This document shows positions 1 to 11,647 of a stretch of 64,000 nucleotides of DNA, in pieces; the stretch's first letter is position 1, and the number at the start of each line of letters is the position of its first letter. The notes under the pieces are model-generated. The model did not search any database. It saw only the letters and a program-made list of their open reading frames with translations, and was not told where the DNA came from. A program made the position numbers and the translations under genes. The DNA is from Tubiluchus corallicola (lineage: Eukaryota; Priapulida; Priapulimorpha; Priapulimorphida; Tubiluchidae). The stretch spans positions 1-64,000 of the forward strand of contig JAQGDQ010000221.1 of the NCBI GenBank assembly GCA_030141605.1. The letters are read 5' to 3'.

Positions 1-140
1 AGGGAGGTAGGAAGAGAGATAGTATATAAGGAGAAAGAGAGAGATAAAGACAGAGACGAAAAGGGACAAAGAGAATACAGTGGGAGAGAAAAAGGGGAAG
101 GAAGGAAGAATGAGAAAGCAGGCATGCAAAAAGAGAGATA
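1..140. repeat. purine-rich GA simple repeat
   Basis: Almost uninterrupted A/G composition with degenerate GA, GAAG and GGAA units. It continues beyond the left edge. No coding signal. Confidence 0.8.
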
Positions 141-560
141 ATTTCGAAAATATTAGAGAAGATTACCCATGATGAAAATAGAGGATGACGTCATAAACAT
201 GATTCATTTTCACCACGCAGTGTCTGGCAAACATCTCAAAAGACAATTAAACCTTTTCGGGGAATTTAGAATGGCTGAAAAGAGTGGCTTTCACCGAGTG
301 TTTGTTGAGAACAATAGAACGCTTAATTTCTTTTACTTAAAATGGCGGCCACGTAACAGGGTGGTCAAAACTCCTTTCTCTTATTTACGCATTCGTCATG
401 TCACATTTTGTACGCTATCTTCTACTTACTAAGGGCCGCAAGTGTGGCTTCAAAGTAATGAAAGGGTTCGGGCAATGTTTAACGAAATTGCTGTTCTGGC
501 CTTTTTGGAGGCAGTGACGTCAGCAGACGAAGCCACTTGATCAAAATGCACAGAATTGTT
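141..560. other. no gene recognised
   Basis: Ordinary AT-rich sequence. An 87-codon open stretch at 169-432 has no recognisable domain, no splice context and no homology I can name, so I treat it as chance. Confidence 0.5.
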
Positions 561-1184
561 TGAAGCAAGACAGGATGATTTTTCATATACTACCCCATTT
601 TAAAACCCAGTAAAAAGTGAACATTTTAACACAATTAATACTGCAAAAGCATTTCTGATAATTAAATAATAGATTAAAAACTTAATTAACGGCGGGCGAG
701 CCCAACTATTGATGACATCACAAACTAACAATTTTTATCAGCAAAAATGTACCACGAGCGTGTTGCAAGTGCTTGCGAAAGTGAAAATTGAAGTACAGTG
801 CTACTGTAAGATATACAGTGTGTTGTACTGAAACTCGAAAAGTTTTAAGATAAAAATTCAAATCTAAAATTCACCGCTGTGCTCACGGATAGCTGTCGAG
901 CGTGTGTAGTTCGTCACAAACTAACACATCTGAACCACGAGGTACAACATCTGTTTTTGTGCAATGCGTTTCCGAAATGCAGGCGGTAGTGCCCGTCTAA
1001 CTAGCGAATGGTGAAATGCAGGTAACAGTGAAGAACTAGTGGCGTGGGCGTGAAATTGTTTTTGTGTGGTAATAATTCTTTCGTCTAAGTCATTTTGAAA
1101 AAAAAACATTATGTTTCCTTTCAATATTTTAAAGATTAGACTGTCTTGACCAACAGTTTAAGGTTGGGTCCGGTTTTGCTTTAA
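561..1184 (-). mobile_element. MITE family M2 (TTAA-type ends), full copy
   Basis: The right end reads, on the minus strand, TTAAAGCAAAACCGGACC and the left end TTTGAAGCAAGACAGG, so the termini are imperfect inverted repeats. The interior has the phrase GCGGGCGAGCCCAA and blocks shared with 7.4, 15.8, 22.9 and 51.7 kb. No transposase frame is present, so it is non-autonomous. TTAA at the ends suggests a piggyBac-like mechanism, but this is inference. Confidence 0.65.
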
Positions 1185-1564
1185 GAACGTAGCAGCCTCA
1201 AATTATCAAAGGTATGTATGTTGATTATAACGTTGTTAAAGATGTTGTTTTTTATGAATATTTTGATGAATGATGTTCGTCCCAAAAATACTCCATGGTT
1301 CTAACAGCTGATAAAGCTCTATTGTAAGCAGAAGTCACCATGTAAATTTTCATTTGTGATTTAAAAACAATAATAATTTCTTTGTCTACCAACTTTATAA
1401 AAGCCAACATATATGTGTGCATATATATATATGCATACATATACAATAACTATAATATCTTTCTTTGTACATAATTTGTACACCTTGAGTAAGATATTCT
1501 GTCATTCTGTATTCTATTCCATTTCTAATTTCGATATACAATATATTTATATATGTGTGATAAA
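1185..1564. other. no gene recognised
   Basis: AT-rich sequence with a short (AT)n/(CATA)n run around 1418-1445. Nothing else seen. Confidence 0.5.
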
Positions 1565-1894
1565 CTTTTGACTTTATAAAGTTTGCTCCAAGCTGTTTGT
1601 TCTACTATGTTGCACAATACGATTATCAAATATATTTCTTGATTACAAAATTGGAATGGAAAGAGGTTGAAACTGAGGATTACATTAGAAAACGTATATA
1701 CCTTCAAAATTACATTAGAAAATTTTATATATAGAGAGTTTTCTATTTCAATTTGAAGGTATAAACGTTTTCTAATGTAATCCCGATGCTTCAGCCTTTT
1801 TCCATTCCAATTTTGTAATCAAGAAATCTATTTGATAATCGTATTGTGCAACATAGCACAACAAACAGCTTGGGGCAAACTTTATAGTCACAAG
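1565..1894. repeat. foldback element with ~142-bp inverted arms
   Basis: Positions 1568-1709 and 1752-1893 are reverse complements of each other, matching at about nine in ten positions by eye, with a 42-bp loop. The arms share TGCACAATACGATTATCAAA and TTGATTACAAAATTGGAATG. The transcript of either strand would fold into a long near-perfect hairpin. It could be a foldback transposon or a small-RNA precursor; sequence alone cannot decide. Confidence 0.85.
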
Positions 1895-2404
1895 TTCATG
1901 AATTAGCACATTCTGGTACACAGAAAAAACGTTCTCGTTATACATGATCAACAATAGAAAAGCAATTTAATTTAACCCCTCCCAGGCTGCTATTAACACT
2001 TTCACACCGTGATCGTGCGAGGTGGTCAATAAAACATGACTGACTAGAAATTACGTTTCAATATCTATCCTTTTATTCGGAAACAAATCAAATTTTGACC
2101 ATCCATTGGCGAAAAACTGCCAATCAGAAACAACCAGCTGTGAAATTGAGCCGGATAAATCACATTACGTCTCCACGTTCAAGATTAAGACAAATAGGTG
2201 GGAAAAGCTAAGTGAATTACGGAAACCCAGTTGTGCTAAATAATAAATGAACCTAATTTGGATTAATGGGTCGGAGCTGGGTGATAGGATGGATATGATA
2301 CAAGAAGAACAGGAAGGTGAGAACAAATGAAAATAAGCCTCTTCACAGGTTCCTTGTGCGCACGCGCAGTTTCCGCAGGTCAACGGTTAGGTGTACCACA
2401 GCGC
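1895..2404. other. no gene recognised
   Basis: No coding, RNA or repeat structure recognised. A minus-strand 72-codon open stretch at 2165-2383 has no domain I know. Confidence 0.45.
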
Positions 2405-2990
2405 AGCGTCTTAACTACAACCGTCACGTAACGTGTGTGTAAAGCAAAGCCGACTGCCGCGTCAGTTCAGTAAGTTCAGTTGTTTTAAGTGGATTTTACT
2501 TAATTATTTATTAGTCTGTACGTAGAGTGGTTTGCTAGCAGGATCTTGCTTGGGAACAAGAAAAAATCAACTAGGTAAAGTTCTAGCTAGGTGTTAGAAC
2601 TGTTACTATTACAATAGTATGGGCTGCGAGACGTTGTCACGATCGCCATCAATTGCTGAGACTGCTGAAATTACAATGCGCCTTAACTACAACCGTTACG
2701 TGACATGTGTGTAAAGCAAAGCCGACTGCCGCATCAGTTCAGTAAGTTCAGTTGTTTCACGTGAACTTTGCTTAATTATGCATTAGTCGGCGCATAGGGT
2801 AATTTACTAGCAGGATCTAGTTTGAAAACAAGAAAAAATGAACTAGGTAAGGTGCTAGCTAGGTGTTAAAACTGTTTGTATTACAATAGCGTGGGCTGCG
2901 AGGCGTTGTCAAATGAACACAAATGCGTTGTCTGGTTTACTTAACCTTTGCACTTTTCACGATCATCATCAATCGCGTGGAATTGTGAAA
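2405..2990. repeat. tandem pair of a ~272-bp repeat
   Basis: The block starting near 2409 (CTTAACTACAACCGTCACGT) is repeated from about 2681 with roughly 85% identity by eye. Both copies share GTAAAGCAAAGCCGACTGCC and AACTAGGTAA followed by GCTAGGTGTTA. A third, partial copy lies at 17,585-17,785. The family is not identified. Confidence 0.75.
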
Positions 2991-3397
2991 AGGCTTTTCC
3001 TACCATGAATAGATAATTGAAAAATAACACAATGAAAGGACAGAAGGCAACATGTCGGATGGACTTTTGGCCTACATGTAGTTGTCAAAAACTACACCTA
3101 TACAAAACAGTTTAGTCATTTTGTTGCGCACAAAAAAGACATCAAAAGGACAAAACGACTTAAGAATGACAAAAACCATAAGTGTTCTCTTAGCACCGAG
3201 AACCGAACTAGAATCTTCTGCATTCACAGCACTTATGTTAACCATTAAACACGGCAAAACTGTGATATCTCGAATTCAAAAACTTAGTATATTGACTATT
3301 TAGCAATGATGATAACCTTTTACAGGGCTAAATTTTGTCTCGAAGAATTAGCCATCTCCCCCCCCCCAAATAAATGCCTTCAAGAGAAACTGGTAGA
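2991..3397. other. no gene recognised
   Basis: Overlapping short open stretches occur on both strands at 3072-3303 but neither shows a domain or splice signals. A run of 10 C lies at 3358-3367. Confidence 0.45.
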
Positions 3398-3712
3398 ACA
3401 AGAAAAGAACAAGAAAAGGGGTACCTGAAGTATGTTTCAGAAAAATCGCCTTAAGAAATTATATTACTTTGCAGCAATTCTGTGCGTATATCGTACTCGA
3501 GTTAAAAGGATTTTTGTTCGTTTTCATTTTAAATCTCTCGCAATACTGTTCCGACGCTAAATTATACGTTAAATTATGTCCCAAATTAAGTCCAGAAGTG
3601 TCACTCACACAGTTTGTTGTCAATTGTCACGTGCTCGCCGTGAATAGATCAAGCTTGGTGATTGTAACAGATTTTTTGAAAAAAGATTATCTTTAAAAAA
3701 TTCAGTGTTGCT
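3398..3712 (+). mobile_element. TTAA-type MITE family M1, truncated
   Basis: Begins with ACAAGAAAAGGGGTACCTGA like the other M1 copies and follows their order (AAAAATCGCCTTAA, ATATCGTACTCG, TTTTAAATCTC), then breaks off. The left TTAA is lost and a duplicated AAGAACAAGAAAA precedes the terminus. Confidence 0.6.
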
Positions 3713-4211
3713 TAACTTTCTAACAGAGTCTGAAAGCTTCTTGGAAGAAAGGTTCTAGCACAAACGACATTCAGTGTTGCTTAACTTTGGTTGCTACTCA
3801 GCTGTTCTCAGCACCTTAACTGGAAGTGTCAAATTGGACCAGAATTGTAAAAAGTAATTATTTACCTATTTCGGTCAACATTGCGTCGTGCACAGCGCCA
3901 TCTATAATAATTTAATGCATGTTTGTAAATGAAAGAGCTCATTAGATACTTGATTATGGCACACCTGAGCCAAGCAGCCGCTCTGATTACAGCTCATTAT
4001 CATGGCTGCAATTAACCTCGCAGATAAATCTTGTCAAAATGAACAGCGGTTGCTATGCAACGGTTTCTTACCGTCTTCTCGAGGACAGGTGCTAATTCTG
4101 CTATAACATATCTGCAGGTGACATATTATTGGAACATAATCAGCCGCTAAGAGGGGAAGAGGGGAAATTGTCTATTTCACACCAGTTTTTAGTACATGTA
4201 GAGACTACGCT
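3713..4211. other. no gene recognised; short 5S-like phrase twice
   Basis: The 19-mer TTCAGTGTTGCTTAACTTT occurs near 3701 and again near 3770. Its core is the reverse complement of the 5S A-box region seen in full at 20.9 kb, too short to call a 5S gene. Nothing else recognised. Confidence 0.4.
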
Positions 4212-5332
4212 TTAAAGGACAAGAAAAGGGGTACCTGAAGTAGACTTCAGAAAAATCGCCTTAAAAAAATTATAGTAATTTTATGCATATATCGTACTCG
4301 CATTGAAGTGAGTTTTGTTTGTTTTCATTTTAAATCTCCCGCAATACTGTTGCGACCGCGCCATTACATGACGTCATATACGCACAACGTAAATCAGGGG
4401 AGGAAGAGCAAACGTTAAATTATGTCCCAAATTATGTCCAGAAGTGTCGCTCACACAGTTTGTTATTTGTTATCACGTGCTTACCGTGAATAGATCAAGC
4501 TTGAGTTGCGACAATTTAAGCTACAAGTAAGGAAAAAATGTTTTTTTCTTTACGATTTTGTCAGGTTTATGCATGAACTTTCGTATGATGGTTTGTTTGA
4601 AATTACAGTTTCAAATTACAACATTAAAATTACATACCTTGTCTCATTTTACACACTATTTAAGCAATGGCTAAAAAATTTTCTGAAACAGCCCCCCCCC
4701 CACTAATTTTAGGTACGAGCCGCCACGACAAAGGACGTTACGCAATTATGTCCATCAAAGCAATATGGAATCTGCTAGATTTAAAGGATACGTCACTTTG
4801 CGGGGGGGGGGGGCATTCAGTAAGTTGCAGACGCACACAGACGAGCAGGGACTCGCTTTGTACGTAGAGCACATAGTTTGAAGATATTGCTTTTGTGACG
4901 TCCGTGACGTCAGTCTGGAATATAAGAACTATCGAACAGCATTGCAACCCTTTTTAATTTTCTGTTTATCGTATTTTATCTAGTAACGTTGTTTGTAACT
5001 AGTAACATCGGTTGTAACTTAATAACGTATTCTTATTAACAAGATACAGTAATTTAAAATTTCACTTAGTTAGTGACGTGTGTGCTACGAATGGTCTGAT
5101 TATTTTTTCAAACTTTACCCAATGTTATCTAAACTTGTTTGAAACGACTTATCACCCAAATGACTGCGTCTAACGGTCATCGTGGGGGTTTAAATTTACA
5201 TGTTATAAAACTGTATTTACATGTTACTGCCGACGCAAGTCCTGTATGCAAAAAGGCAGTGTATAAGTGGTATAAATTTTCAAGACGAATTTTTTAAGCT
5301 TTATGTAAGTGGCAGTTTTCTTGTACTTTTAA
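4212..5332 (+). mobile_element. M1 MITE, composite copy with nested insertions
   Basis: Left end is TTAAAGGACAAGAAAA at 4212; right end is TTTTCTTGTACTTTTAA ending 5332, giving TTAA at both edges and inverted termini. Compared with the simpler copies at 29.2 and 23.7 kb it carries a hAT-type MITE (4436-4731) and a further block with a CRE/TATA-like module near 4895-4990. A second terminus-like TTGTCCTTTAA at about 5631-5641 means the right boundary could be there instead. Confidence 0.6.
4436..4731 (-). mobile_element. hAT-type MITE (CAGTGGCGGCTCGT family), partial
   Basis: Read on the minus strand it starts with GTGGCGGCTCGTACC and runs to CACGGTAAGCACGTGATAAC, matching the left half of the copies at 11.6 and 40.1 kb. 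The other terminus is missing. The phrase AATTATGTCC flanks both sides. Confidence 0.6.
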
Positions 5333-5899
5333 GCGGCAGGCGTTTCCTTGTTGACCTTGAGATCAGGTGTCGAAGGTCAGTCACGGTCAGAGGAATTAAT
5401 AAAAACGTAAGGAAATTTCAGAGGTGTTGGTGCTTAAAAGCAAAACATTAAATTCTTATTACACATCTATTTAAAAATAAATATCTTGAATAATTTCCTA
5501 AAATCAGCATTAATAGTAAATTGTCAGAAAAATTGATTACAAAAATAGTAGAAACATTTCATCGTATTCATACGGTGTGAAATTTCAATTTAAAGCGAGT
5601 TTTTAGCTGTTTGTAAAAATTCAGTAACCTTGTCCTTTAACAGGAATACAAATTGATTAATGACTGCACCTGTTCCACTAATCTTACTAGCGTCTCTGTA
5701 AGTGTGGCCTCTCTGGGTGGCCAGGGTCACATCTGAATATAAGAAGCCTTTTACCATCGTAGTCAAGATCTGCTGTCTGATCATCACTAGGTTGAGTTTG
5801 AAGGGCATTCGTATACAAGCAAATTCTTCTTCCTTTTGAATACGCTGAGCACTGACACACATACAACTGTAGTTAAAACATTTTTAAAATATTAAAAAC
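5333..5899. other. no gene recognised
   Basis: A 90-codon minus-strand open stretch (5590-5862) has ordinary amino-acid composition but no family I recognise and no clear splice signals. I leave it uncalled. Confidence 0.4.
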
Positions 5900-5905
5900 A
5901 TTGCC

Positions 5906-5916
5906 ACACATGCACG

Positions 5917-5951
<35 letters not shown>

Positions 5952-6008
5952 ACGCACACGCAAAAAACATGCACACAAGCGCACGCGCGCACGCACGCGC
6001 ACACACAC
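5906..6008. repeat. CA/CACGCA dinucleotide repeat
   Basis: Alternating purine-pyrimidine run of CA with interspersed CG steps, interrupted once by AAAAAACATG. Confidence 0.9.
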
Positions 6009-6269
6009 AACTGTAGCTGAAGAAAGTTCCCACTCAAACCGGTTTAACAATGTTTATCAATATACTTATACTTTTTTAAAATTCCACTTGCAAAATTGTG
6101 CAGACTGTCTACCATGCAAGAAAGCTGACACTGTTAACTCTGGCCAAGAACTGTTGCTCATGTACTCATGCAAAATAATGTTTTTCTGTTAAGCAAAAAG
6201 GGTTTCAATAAACTTAGGACCCCAATAACTTGATATGATACAATAAAAAGTAGCCGTCAGTTTCTTAGT

Positions 6270-6465
6270 TTGATTGTTCATTTGCATTCATTCGTTCGTT
6301 CATTCGTTCGCTCGTTCGTTTATTCACTCATTCACTCATCCAACTCTTTCACTCTTTCACTCACTCACTCTTTCACTCGCTCGCTCATTCGTTCGTTCGT
6401 TCGTTCGTTCGTTCATTCACTCATTCATCTCCCCTTTCCTTCTCCCACTCTCCCTCTCCCTCTCC

Positions 6466-6495
<30 letters not shown>
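6270..6495. repeat. TTCA/TTCG tetranucleotide array passing into (CT)n
   Basis: TTCA, TTCG and CTCA units to about 6430, then pure CT/CCCT. It creates long artificial open frames of Ser-Phe-Ile-His type that are not genes. Confidence 0.9.
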
Positions 6496-6496
<1 letters not shown>

Positions 6497-7424
6497 ACCT
6501 TACAAGCTCTGAATAAAATGTATTAAAATTTTAGTTTTAGCTGGATTTGATGCTAATTTATTGATTTGAAACCAGTTTGTAAATTTACTGAGCATTATTG
6601 ACGATACTAGTGTCCAGTAGCTTTATAATTGATTTTTCAAAATGGCGCCTTTTCAATATTTTTAACTCTTTAGTTCACTTGTGCGATACAAGATTTATAT
6701 AAAGAATAGATTGCGTAGGTTAACTTTGCTCTCCATTCAAAGAGAATTGGTTACTGAGGTGAATAATTACAAAGTTGTAAATTACTTTGCTAGAATGAGT
6801 CATAGATGAAAGAGGTTGCTTTAAGATACTTTTTTTATAATGCTTTATTTTGTTTTCATTTTACGTTTAAAATTAAAATAATTAAATAACGTGTTTTTAT
6901 TACGTTTTGAGATTCAAGAGCTTACTGTAAAACTTTTTATTGTGTTTTAATTTTAAATACAAAATAACAATCTTCAAAACTTATCTTTCTCTTGTTTAGA
7001 TTTTAAACACAAAATTAAAATGTATAATCAAACCGTAATTGAACCTATGTTAATTACAAGAATCAAAGTTCCAGGAATGCTATCTTGCTTTCATGGCGTT
7101 TATTTGTCAAAGTTCTAAAACTTGACTACATTAAGTTGCGAGAAATTGATAACTTTTTTCCATTTATCGTTCGCGAAGCCAATTTTCGTTTCTCACTCAA
7201 TCAGACCTAAATCATTATCTTTATGCGGCGCCAAAGCCTGAATTACAGCTTGTAAATAAACTCGAATAGAATCATTCACGCGAAACGAATGAGCGTTTTT
7301 CAGATTTTAGCCGAAGATTATGCGCTCAAAATGGAGATTCGATCGTTCAATTTTTGAGCCAGAATTGTTATGCAAATGCTTCGGCATATTATTCATGTCT
7401 CCATTATAGGGAATTGGGTTTAAT
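6496..7424. other. no gene; possible regulatory stretch at 7140-7390
   Basis: AT-rich. The part from 7140 to 7390 is less biased and contains an octamer ATGCAAAT near 7369 and several TAAT cores. It looks like non-coding complex sequence, but conservation cannot be judged here. Confidence 0.4.
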
Positions 7425-7690
7425 GAGATTGTTTTTAAAGCAAATCTACTCTTTAAAACATTGAAAGGAAACATGCTATTTTTTCAAAAATGACTTACAT
7501 GAAAGAATTATTAGCACACAAACACAATTTCACATTCGCCCACCAGTTCTTTGCTGTTACATGGATTTCGCCATTCTCTAGTTAGACGGGCGCTAGCGCC
7601 TGTATTTTGGTAACGTATTACACAAAAAATAGGTGCTGTACCACTTAGTTCAGACATATTAGTTTGTGACGAACTAGAAAACTACTTAAA
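7425..7690 (+). mobile_element. M2 MITE, truncated
   Basis: Contains TTTTTTCAAAAATGACTTAC, the TTAGACGGGCGCTAGCGCC block and the TTAGTTCAGA...GTGACGAACT block in the order seen in the other M2 copies, then stops before the far terminus. Confidence 0.55.
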
Positions 7691-8076
7691 CGTATCAAAA
7701 TTCTAATTTGCTAACAGAGTTGTATGGATTGCTCTGGATTGTTATGTAATTCTTGCTACCAGTTTGTCAGTTTTCAGCAAAAAATTAGCTGATGTTAATT
7801 TACTGCCTTATTGCAACTTTATCCGAAACAAGAAAGAATGTCTTTGGCCTAATTGGTTCTCCCGTAACACGTATTATTGTATAAAAGATGTTGTATACAG
7901 TATATAATTCACATATAGGTACATTTTACTAGGAGCCTTTTAACGAGAGATATTCAATCATAGGGTCCTGTTTTTAAACAGATCTAGTTTTGCGCATAAT
8001 TTTATGTATTATAGGATCACCGTAAGTGCGCATGCGCTTGCTGATTCTTTTTCATACAATTTTAATGTATAAATGT
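7691..8076. other. no gene recognised
   Basis: AT-rich single-copy-looking sequence. No feature seen. Confidence 0.45.
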
Positions 8077-8126
8077 CAATAAAAATAATAATAACAACAA
8101 CAACAACACAACAGCAACAACAGCAA

Positions 8127-8157
<31 letters not shown>

Positions 8158-8163
8158 AGCAGC

Positions 8164-8194
<31 letters not shown>

Positions 8195-8222
8195 CAACAG
8201 CAACAACAACAACAACAGCAGT
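8077..8222. repeat. CAA/CAG trinucleotide repeat
   Basis: About 48 units of CAA with interspersed CAG. It reads as polyglutamine on the plus strand, but no flanking coding sequence is visible. Confidence 0.9.
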
Positions 8223-8934
8223 AGATACAGCGCCATTTTACCAGTTCGCATGAAAATTTTAAATTATTAGACGTTTTCTTTTCCAATTACATAAGTCTTT
8301 CAAATAGGTAAGCGCAATGCTAAGTAATATTATATAATAACTTTCCTTTATACTTTACTTTCGTTTCACATACGTTAAGCTTCAATTTCCTTCCGGTTTA
8401 AATGTTTGTGCGAGATCACGAACAACTGCGCCATCTGTCGAGCAGAATGCCTCATGACTTGCCATTAGCAAATTATTTTTTCATCAAGGTCAGCAAGAGA
8501 TTTTGGGAAGAATCTCATCAAAGCAAGGACATTAATTGTTCAAGAAACGATAGCAGTTTGCATTCAAACGTCCTGATTAAAGGCGGCTCTACATTCATCA
8601 CCCCCCCCCCCCCCACAGACAACTGGCCACGCCCAACTGAATCCCCTAAGCGTTTTTCTGAAAATGTCAACTATGATTAAAAACCGCAACCGTTGCCGTT
8701 AGCCAGCTGTAGAGGTAATTACAAGAAACCGCTCTCCACTGTTAATTAGTTTCAGCAGGATAACTGCAGCTTCGTGGTTTCAGATTCATCACCCTATAGA
8801 GAATTGGGGCTATTAAAAGGGAAGAAAAGGGATTTTACATCAGAAAAAGAAGAAAATACATCACAAAGAACTTTTTATACAAACTTATATTATTTAGCAT
8901 TACGCTTATCCATTTGAAAGACTTGCGAAATTCT
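8223..8934. other. no gene; includes a (C)14 run
   Basis: A homopolymer of 14 C lies at 8601-8614. A 92-codon open stretch at 8402-8680 crosses it and has no domain. Confidence 0.45.
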
Positions 8935-9745
8935 AAAATATCCTAGTAAACTATCAAAGATTTGTAAAAGTAAACTATTAAAGATCTGTACTAGTAAACT
9001 ATCAAAGATCTGTACTAGTAGACTATCAAAGATTTGCACTAGTAATCTATCAAAGACTTGCACTAGTAGACTATCAAAGATTTGTACTAGTAAACTATAA
9101 AAGATTTGTACTAGCAAACTAGCAAAGATCTGTACTAGTAAACTAGCAAAGATATGTACTAGCAAACTACCAAAGATCTGTACTAGTAAACTAGCAAAGA
9201 TCTGTACTAGTAAACTATCAAAGATTTGCACTAGTAATCTAACAAAGATTTGCACTAGTAGACTATCAAAGATTTGTACTAGTAAACTATAAAAGATTTG
9301 CACTAGTAATCTAACAAAGACTTGCACTAGTAGACTATCAAAGATCTGTACTAGCAAACTATAAAAGATTTGCACTAGCAGACTATCAAAGATTTGTACT
9401 AGTAAACTATAAAAGATTTGTACTAGCAAACTAGCAAAGATCTGTACTAGTAAACTAGCAAAGATATGTACTAGTAAACTAACAAAGATCTGTAATAGTA
9501 AACTAACAAAGATATCTACTAGTAAACTAACAAAGATTTGAACTAGTAAACTAACAAAGATCTCTACTAGTAAACTAACATAGATTTGAACTAGTAAACT
9601 AACAAAGATCTCTTCTAGTAAAGTAACATAGATTTGAACTAGTAAACTAACAAAGATCTCTACTACTAAACTAACAAAGATTTGAACTAGTAAACTTTGA
9701 TAGGTCTGCCCTAGTAAACTAACAAAGATCTGTACTAGTTATCTA
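8935..9745. repeat. 24-bp minisatellite, about 34 units
   Basis: Consensus ACTAGTAAACTATCAAAGAT followed by CTGT, with variants ATAAAAGAT, AGCAAAGAT and AACAAAGAT. Because 24 is a multiple of three, the minus strand stays open for 179 codons as an eight-residue repeat (LLVQIFDS). This openness follows from the period and is not evidence of a gene. Confidence 0.95.
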
Positions 9746-9929
9746 ACAAAGGACAAAAATTATCAGAAAGGGACAGTCTCAGTAGATATACTGTGCACTT
9801 GGCCTTTCTAGAAAAGTTTTGGGAGAACAAATTTTAGAAAATTGTTGAAACTGTCCAAAAAGCCTCCTGATGGTCATGTTTCAACTTATGTGGATGTAAC
9901 TGCCGTTAGCAACACTACTTGTAGACCGC

Positions 9930-10596
9930 TTAAGAAACAAGAGAATCCTCCACTTACTTGAAGCTTAAAAATTCGTCTTGAAATTTGTAACCACTTACAT
10001 GTTGCCTTTTTGCATACAGGGCTTGCATCGGCAGTAACGCTGTATAAAACATGTAAATTTAAACTCCCGCGATGACCGTTAAGCACAGCTATTTTAATGG
10101 TAGGTTGTTTGAAACAAGTTTAGATAACATTGTGTAAAGTTTGAAAAAATAATCAGAGCATTCGTTACGCACGCGTTACTAACTAAATAAAACTTTAAAT
10201 TACTGTATCTTGTCAATAAGAACAAAAATACGTTTTTTATTACTGAGTGGCGCACTCTGGAGGGTGAGCCAGCGACATTTTACCAATTGGCACAAACATT
10301 TTAAATGATTTTTTTCTAGTTACATAAGTCTTTCCAGTAGGTGAGCGAAATGCCAAGTAATGTAGATAAGCATGGAAAGTGTTTTGGGAGATAATTTAAC
10401 ATTTCCTTTTCTTCCCCTGATTTACGTTGTGCGTATATGACGTCATGCAATGGCGCGGTCGGTACAGTGTTGTGGGAGATAAAAAAATCCTTTCAACGCG
10501 AGTACGATGTGCGCATAAAATTGGTAGAAAGTATCATAATTTTTAAGGCGATTTTTCTGAAACCTACTTCAGGTACCCCTTTTTCTTGTCCTTTAA
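9930..10596 (-). mobile_element. TTAA-type MITE family M1, full copy
   Basis: Bounded by TTAA at 9930-9933 and 10593-10596. Read on the minus strand it begins TTAAAGGACAAGAAAA and ends near CTTGTTTCTTAA. The interior follows the M1 order, including GACCGCGCCATTGCATGACG and the block resembling TAACGGTCATCGCGGGAG. No transposase frame. Confidence 0.75.
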
Positions 10597-10649
10597 GACA
10601 CAAGCATCTGGGTACAGCAAGAGGTGAAGATCTTTGGTGGAAGGAAGTG

Positions 10650-10770
10650 TTCACAACTGTGACATCTGTGACGTCAGTCTGGAATATAAGAACTACCGAA
10701 ACAGCATTGCAACCCTTTTTAGTCTTCTGTTTATCTTATTTTATCTAATAACGTCGTTTGTAACTATAAT
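10650..10770 (+). repeat. repeated module with CRE-like and TATA-like motifs
   Basis: Contains TGACGTCAGTCTGGAATATAAG, written here as TGACGTCA, then GTCTGGAA, then TATAAG. The same module occurs at 4895-4990 (plus) and 11,418-11,490 (minus). The motif spacing is promoter-like, but no downstream coding region is seen in any copy. Confidence 0.5.
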
Positions 10771-11404
10771 AACTTTGCTGTTGTTCTGAATTAAAGTAAA
10801 TTGCTTTCAGGTCTTGTTAATTTATTAAAACAAGAATTTATCAGTAATATTAAAACGCTTTCGTTCGCTTCTATTTGGAATACATGTCTTAGAACTGTGC
10901 TTAAATGGAAAGATTCGCTGAACCCACATATCAAAAATTAATAGAAATAAGGTGTTTGTGGTGTCATAACGAAAGCGCCCCATACCACAAGTGGTACCCC
11001 ACATATCACAAATGGGGCGCTTTCGTTTGGACGACAAGGCATATTGGATGACTTCACTGGCATAGCACGTTCGACACACTGCTTGAACCTGGTTTCAATT
11101 TCTAGAAAAGGTAAAAGTGGATGGCCTTGTCCTTTAACACGACGGTTTATAAGCTAGTAGAGCGTACAACCAATCGCATGTCTTCTTGTAAAGGAGATCT
11201 AGGACAGACCATGAGGTGGGACCCTTCAGAGAGCTAACTAGATGCATGCTCATATGCCTACAGTCACGACTTGCTTCATTATAGTAGTTAAATTCGCTTA
11301 ATGAGTAATTAACTGAAGACTCATTTAATTAACATAAGCAATTAACTAAATTAAGCTATTAATGCAGCCTAAGTACGTGATATACACAAAATCACACTAG
11401 AATA
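10771..11404. other. no gene; contains a strong hairpin
   Basis: Apart from the inverted repeat listed separately and a TTGTCCTTTAA M1-terminus-like phrase near 11,129-11,139, nothing is recognised. Confidence 0.45.
10968..11027. repeat. perfect 16-bp inverted repeat
   Basis: AACGAAAGCGCCCCAT (10968-10983) is the exact reverse complement of ATGGGGCGCTTTCGTT (11012-11027). The loop is 28 bp and itself contains the palindrome ACCACAAGTGGT. Confidence 0.85.
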
Positions 11405-11647
11405 CAGCCAACGATATTAAAAGGGATTGCAATGCTGTTCGATAGTTCTTATATTCCAGACTGACGTCACGGATGTCACAAAAGCAATATCTTCAAACTA
11501 TGTGCTCTACGTAAAAAGCGAGTCCCTGCTCGTCTGTCTGCGTCTGCAGCTTACTGAATGCCCCCCCCCCCCCCCCAAAGTGACGTATCCTTTAAATCTA
11601 GCTGATTCCATATTGCTTTGATGGACATAATTGCGTAACGTCCTTTG
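11405..11647 (-). repeat. inverted copy of the 4.7-4.95 kb segment
   Basis: Reverse complement of 4735-4955, including the CRE/TATA-like module, a homopolymer of 16 C (opposite a G run at 4801-4811) and the flank of the hAT MITE. It shows that the MITE and its flank were duplicated together. Confidence 0.75.

Noticed and set aside
8890-9429. 179-residue LLVQIFDS repeat protein
   Set aside because: The 24-bp minisatellite period keeps the frame open; no signal peptide, flanking exon or splice site.
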